Assembly (NCBI GenBank): GCA_021810735.1
Contig: JAJZIF010000004.1
Coordinates: 1-27,411 of the forward strand
Origin: Acidobacteriota bacterium
Lineage (GTDB): Bacteria; Acidobacteriota; Terriglobia; Terriglobales; Acidobacteriaceae
DNA length: 27,411 bases
Direction: 5' to 3'
A program made the translations under genes and the position numbers. Shown here piece by piece: positions 24,247 to 27,411 of this stretch (the stretch's first letter is position 1; each line of letters starts with the position of its first letter). The notes beneath the pieces are model-generated. The model saw only the letters and a program-made list of their open reading frames with translations. It was not told the origin of the DNA and made no database searches.

Positions 24247-25028
24247 GCTCGGGCCTCACTGCGGGCGAAAATCCACCACGCACCACCCAGCATAAGACAA
24301 GTGAAACCAGTAAGCGCGGACCAGTGTTGAGAAGCCGCTCCGGGCTGCGCGAATCCGAAGATTGCGAGCGCCAGCTGGCCATAGTGATACGCCGGCATCA
24401 CGGGTGCAAAGTGCTGCATCCAGTGGGGCAAATAGCGGATGGGAACCCACAAGCCCGACGCAAACGACATGGGCAGATAGATGAGGTTGATGATGGCAGG
24501 CGCTGCGTTGGGCGGCACCAGCAATGCAATGAGCACGCCCATCGCGGAGAACGGGACGGCTCCGGCCAGCGTGACGCCGTAAAGCGCGAGGATCTGCATC
24601 GCCGTGATGTGCACCCCGCCGAAAAGAATGCCAAGCACAAGCAGAATGGTAACTATGATCATGGCAAATGCGGCACAGCTTGCGATCTTGGCCGTGAGAT
24701 AGGTCCAGCGCGGCATGGGGCTGGCCAGCTTCAGGTCGAGCCAGCCCTGCATGCGCTCCTGCGAGACGCTCACGCCAATGCCGAAGAGGCAGGCCGCGAT
24801 CATCCCGAAGCAGCTGTAAGTCGCAATCAGATACGCAGCGATGTTGCCGTGGCTGTTGGTAAGGCCAAAGAAAAGATAGAACATCACCGGAAATCCGATG
24901 GTCGAGAGCGAAAAGGCGCGTAAGCGCAGACGGCTGAGAAATTCATAGCGGGTTTCCTGCGTGAGTGCATGCAGGTAGTAGCCTGCGCTTAGCTTGTGCG
25001 GGTGGGCCATGACAGCGGCGGAGTTCAC
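24243..25028 (-). CDS. ABC-2 type transporter permease
   Basis: A 261-residue membrane protein with about six transmembrane segments and the ABC-2 core pattern: SFLMFYLFFG-like first helix, the long cytoplasmic loop with RMQGWLDLKLASPMPRWTY, then paired helices and the terminal PLPMSFASGLWVPIRYLPHW-type re-entrant region seen in drug/lipid exporters. It would pair with the ATPase encoded just upstream to form an exporter. Start: GTG at 25028, supported by AGGAGGT with 6 to 7 bases of spacing and by the GTGA overlap with the ATPase stop codon. Substrate is unknown; the kinase-regulator pair makes a membrane-perturbing compound the natural guess. Confidence 0.9.
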   Translation of the reverse strand: MNSAAVMAHPHKLSAGYYLHALTQETRYEFLSRLRLRAFSLSTIGFPVMFYLFFGLTNSHGNIAAYLIATYSCFGMIAACLFGIGVSVSQERMQGWLDLKLASPMPRWTYLTAKIASCAAFAMIIVTILLVLGILFGGVHITAMQILALYGVTLAGAVPFSAMGVLIALLVPPNAAPAIINLIYLPMSFASGLWVPIRYLPHWMQHFAPVMPAYHYGQLALAIFGFAQPGAASQHWSALTGFTCLMLGGAWWIFARSEARA

Positions 25029-25987
25029 TGGGTCACCTCCTCGGCGTTGTGGTTCTGGGTGAGTGAAAGGAACGCCTCTTCAAGACCGGCGGCGTTGATT
25101 TCAAGGCCATACAGGGTTGCATCGGCAGCGAGCATTTCTCGCAACACAGGCTCGGGCGCCGCAGCGTGGATAAGCAGCGCTTCGCGGTCCTGCGAGACGT
25201 CAGTCACGCCGGGCAGCCTGCGGACCCACGCTGCATCGAGGCGCGTGATGCATCGAATACGGCGTCCGCCGGCGTGGTGCCTGATTTCCGCGGGCGTGCC
25301 CTGCGCCACGGTTCTGCCCTCGTGAATCACAACCACACGGCTGGCGAGCTGATCTGCTTCTTCCAGGTAATGCGTGGTGAGCAGCACGGCTTTGCCGGCG
25401 GCGGAAAGCGCGCGAATGCGATCCCACAGCGCGCGCCGGGATTCAATATCCATCCCGACGGTGGGCTCGTCGAGGAAGACGAGATCCGGATCGCCACAGA
25501 GCGCCAGACCAAAGAGCACGCGCTGCTTTTGCCCGCCGGAAAGTTTGCCAAACAGACGGTTTTCCAGCCCTTCCAGCTGAGCCAGGCGAACGATTTCCGC
25601 AGCGGGCAGCGGATTGGGGTAATAGCCGCGGAAGAGATCAATATGCTCACGGACGCGCAGCATCTCTGGTACTCGCGAAACCTGCAGCATGGCCCCCATG
25701 CGGATCCGTGTGCTGTCTTCGCGCGGATCGCCGCCAAGAACTGTCACCTGCCCGCCGTGCGCTGAGAGCAGGCCGAGCAGCAGGCGCACGGCGGTAGTTT
25801 TGCCCGCCCCATTGGGGCCGAGCAAAGCCACCACTTCGCCGGGGTAAATGGCGAGTGAAAATCCCTTGAGAGCCACCACTTTCCCGTAACGCCGGGTCAC
25901 GTTGCGCAGTTGAGCGACGGGCGTGCGGTAGGGCAAGGGGGCAGGGCGAGCTGTGATTGGCTCGATGGAAAGCATGGCAGTGGACAT
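25025..25987 (-). CDS. ABC transporter ATP-binding protein
   Basis: A 320-residue ATPase of the drug/lipid exporter (DrrA/CcmA-like) group. Walker A GPNGAGKT is at 57-64, the Q-loop glutamine near 102, signature LSGGQ at 149-153, Walker B LVFLDEP at 169-175 and the switch histidine at 206 (LLTTHYLEEAD). A C-terminal extension after about residue 225 is typical of exporter ATPases with a regulatory tail. First gene of the operon ATPase-permease-kinase-regulator; start ATG at 25987 preceded by AGGAGAG. It is divergent from the RCK channel gene, with a 209-base shared promoter region. Confidence 0.94.
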   Translation of the reverse strand: MSTAMLSIEPITARPAPLPYRTPVAQLRNVTRRYGKVVALKGFSLAIYPGEVVALLGPNGAGKTTAVRLLLGLLSAHGGQVTVLGGDPREDSTRIRMGAMLQVSRVPEMLRVREHIDLFRGYYPNPLPAAEIVRLAQLEGLENRLFGKLSGGQKQRVLFGLALCGDPDLVFLDEPTVGMDIESRRALWDRIRALSAAGKAVLLTTHYLEEADQLASRVVVIHEGRTVAQGTPAEIRHHAGGRRIRCITRLDAAWVRRLPGVTDVSQDREALLIHAAAPEPVLREMLAADATLYGLEINAAGLEEAFLSLTQNHNAEEVTQ

Positions 25988-26096
25988 CGGTTTCTCTCCT
26001 GGATGTTGAGTTCGTGGAGATACGGCGCTTGCGAGTACACAATGAGAATCGCGCGGAGCGGAACGGCTTTGTAGTCCCGTTTGTCAGGAATCGGAA

Positions 26097-26110
26097 GTGA
26101 CAGTTGTCAC
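26097..26110. promoter_or_regulatory. Perfect inverted repeat between divergent genes, candidate operator
   Basis: GTGACA and TGTCAC separated by two bases, a perfect 14-base dyad, sit midway between the ABC operon start (25987) and the channel start (26197). A TTGTCA half-site lies nearby at 26081-26086. Length and symmetry suit a LuxR-type dimer binding site, making the operon's own response regulator a candidate; no target-site data support this. Confidence 0.4.
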
Positions 26111-26196
26111 CCCGCAATCGCGGTGGAACGGAGAACATTACAGCGCAGAACAGGCAACCTGGCTTATGATGAGGCGTCCGGAGAAAGATTCGGCAG

Positions 26197-27246
26197 ATGC
26201 CCAGACGACGGCAGACAGCGGAGTGGACAGCGAAGCCCCTGCATTCCCGGCGCTTGCTGTACCGCGTACTGATGATCGCCGGACTGCTGGGCACAGCACT
26301 GGTGGTGGGCACTATCGGCTTCACGCTGGTGCAGGGCGACTCGGTCTTTGACGCCTTCTACCGCACGGTCACGACGATCACGACAACCGGCAACCAGGAA
26401 CTGAGCCCGCTGCACAGGCGGGGGCAGGTGTTTAATGCCATTCTGATCCTGTTTGGCGTGACCTCGATGTTCCTGGCCGTGGGCGCGATGACGCAAACCA
26501 TCATCGAACTGGAACTGCAGGACCGCTTTGGCAAACGCAGGATGAAGCGCATGATTCAGTCATTGCACGATCACGTAATTGTCTGCGGCTTTGGCCGCGT
26601 GGGACGGCACGCGTCGTTTGAACTGCAACAGGCGCGGGCGCCGTTTGTGATTCTCGACCGCGATGAGTCGCGGGTGGCGCGCGCAACAGGAATGGGCATG
26701 CTGGCGGTCGCAGCCGATGCCACGCGCGACCAGAGCCTGCGCGAAGTGGGCGTGGAGCGGGCGCGCGGGCTCATCGCGGCGCTGCCCTCAGACGCGGAAA
26801 ACCTGTTCATCATTCTCTCGGCCAAGGCGCTCAATCCGACCCTGCGCGTGGTGACGCGCGTCTCAGAAGAAGAAGCCGAAGAAAAGCTGCGGCGCGCGGG
26901 CGCCGATACGGTGCTCACGCCCTACGCGATTGCCGGTAACCAGATGGCGAATGCGCTGCTGCGGCCGCACGTGGTCGAGTTTCTGGACTTTGAACACAGC
27001 GAACTGGGACCACACGTCTCGATTGAGCAGGTACGCGTTGCGCCGAAGGAGCCCTTTGACAGCCGCACACTGACGCGGGTGATGAATGAAAACCACACAG
27101 GCGCCATTGTGCTGGCCGTGCGTCGCAAGAGCGGCGAGATGGTATTCAATCCTCCCGCAGAATTCGAAATTGCTCCCGGGGATTACCTGATCGTGATGGG
27201 CGAACACAAACGGCTGGAAGAACTGGAAAAGCTGCTGACGAGCTAA
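26197..27246 (+). CDS. Two-TM, RCK-domain ion channel with non-canonical selectivity filter
   Basis: A 349-residue protein built like MthK-type K+ channels: helix 1 (about 20-44), pore loop, helix 2 (about 79-103), an RCK/TrkA-N domain with GFGRVG (131-136) and an acidic end of the second strand (VILDRDE), and a C-terminal TrkA-C domain ending PGDYLIVMGE. The pore loop reads TVTTITTTGNQELSPL. Aligned with the usual TITTVGYGEVHPL pattern, the filter at 63-67 is TTGNQ instead of TVGYG, while the flanking Thr and the E-x-x-P-L remain. The K+ selectivity signature is therefore missing although the fold is retained. Start ATG at 26197 has a distant GGAG; alternatives inside helix 1 would break the fold. 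Confidence 0.85.
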   Translation: MPRRRQTAEWTAKPLHSRRLLYRVLMIAGLLGTALVVGTIGFTLVQGDSVFDAFYRTVTTITTTGNQELSPLHRRGQVFNAILILFGVTSMFLAVGAMTQTIIELELQDRFGKRRMKRMIQSLHDHVIVCGFGRVGRHASFELQQARAPFVILDRDESRVARATGMGMLAVAADATRDQSLREVGVERARGLIAALPSDAENLFIILSAKALNPTLRVVTRVSEEEAEEKLRRAGADTVLTPYAIAGNQMANALLRPHVVEFLDFEHSELGPHVSIEQVRVAPKEPFDSRTLTRVMNENHTGAIVLAVRRKSGEMVFNPPAEFEIAPGDYLIVMGEHKRLEELEKLLTS

Positions 27247-27301
27247 CTCAGTCCTCCCTCGGATGTATACCGAATGAGAACTGCCCTGAATCAGTAAATA
27301 T

Positions 27302-27329
27302 CCCCCGGCAGAGCCGGGGGCTTTCTTTT
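27302..27329 (+). terminator. Rho-independent terminator after the RCK channel gene
   Basis: Perfect eight-base-pair GC stem (27302-27309 with 27313-27320), AGA loop, followed by CTTTCTTTT, 55 bases after the stop codon. Confidence 0.85.
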
Positions 27330-27332
27330 GTG

Positions 27333-27402
27333 AGCCGCTCGAAGCGGCTTGTGGGGTCGCTAACGCGGCCCCGGTTGGGTTGCGCCACCTGAAGGTGGCA
27401 AG
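27333..27402. repeat. Run of short palindromic hairpins at the window's right edge
   Basis: Three further hairpins follow the terminator with little between them: AGCCGCT/AGCGGCT (27333-27349), GGGGTCGC/GCGGCCCC with one G-T wobble (27353-27372) and GCCACCT/AGGTGGC (27384-27399). There is no open frame of note. Such trains are typical of intergenic palindromic (REP-like) sequence or of a structured RNA; the window ends before the unit can be defined. Confidence 0.5.
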
Positions 27403-27411
27403 GTCACTTCC

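Overview
The window is a GC-rich, almost fully coding bacterial chromosome segment. It carries ordinary housekeeping and cell-envelope genes and shows no insertion sequence, prophage, tRNA, rRNA or CRISPR array. The gene families fit a soil Acidobacteriota genome (Terriglobia / Acidobacteriaceae): a YncE-like propeller, a BON/glycine-zipper protein, a GH3 glycosidase, a short Ig-like lipoprotein, a DesKR-type ABC operon and rbfA-nrnA. That placement is an inference from gene content and style, not a proven identification.

Layout. 1-77: probable N-terminus of a membrane protein on the minus strand, cut by the window edge. 414-1457: exported beta-propeller. 1579-6904: a sugar-phosphate block (manA, manC, phosphomannomutase/phosphoglucomutase, pgi) that together covers glucose-6-P to GDP-mannose. 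7090-11681: envelope genes, namely a BON protein with a long low-complexity linker, a Tat-exported metallophosphoesterase and a PpiD/SurA-like foldase. 11889-13889: malQ and a small lipoprotein. 14258-15672: rbfA-nrnA. 15752-18637: an ArnT/PMT-type membrane glycosyltransferase and a tandem GNAT protein. 18785-19681: a YtxH protein plus a DUF948-like protein, closed by a strong terminator. The minus strand then carries DUF503 and a secreted GH3 enzyme (19770-22281), followed by a tightly overlapping operon of ABC ATPase, ABC permease, DesK-like kinase and NarL-type regulator (25987 down to 22433). Divergent from that operon is a two-TM RCK-domain channel (26197-27246).

The most interesting signals are four. 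(1) Two near-identical, highly structured repeats of about 120 bp (11679-11795 and 13887-14015) each begin exactly at the TAG stop codon of the upstream gene, and their paired arms appear to co-vary. (2) The RCK channel has TTGNQ where K+ channels have TVGYG. (3) ManC has a degenerate nucleotide-binding signature (GASVTR instead of GGSGTR) in an otherwise intact enzyme. (4) A run of consecutive hairpins lies after the terminator at the right edge. I did not find a convincing new multi-gene defence or mobile system; the structured repeat is the best candidate for something undescribed.
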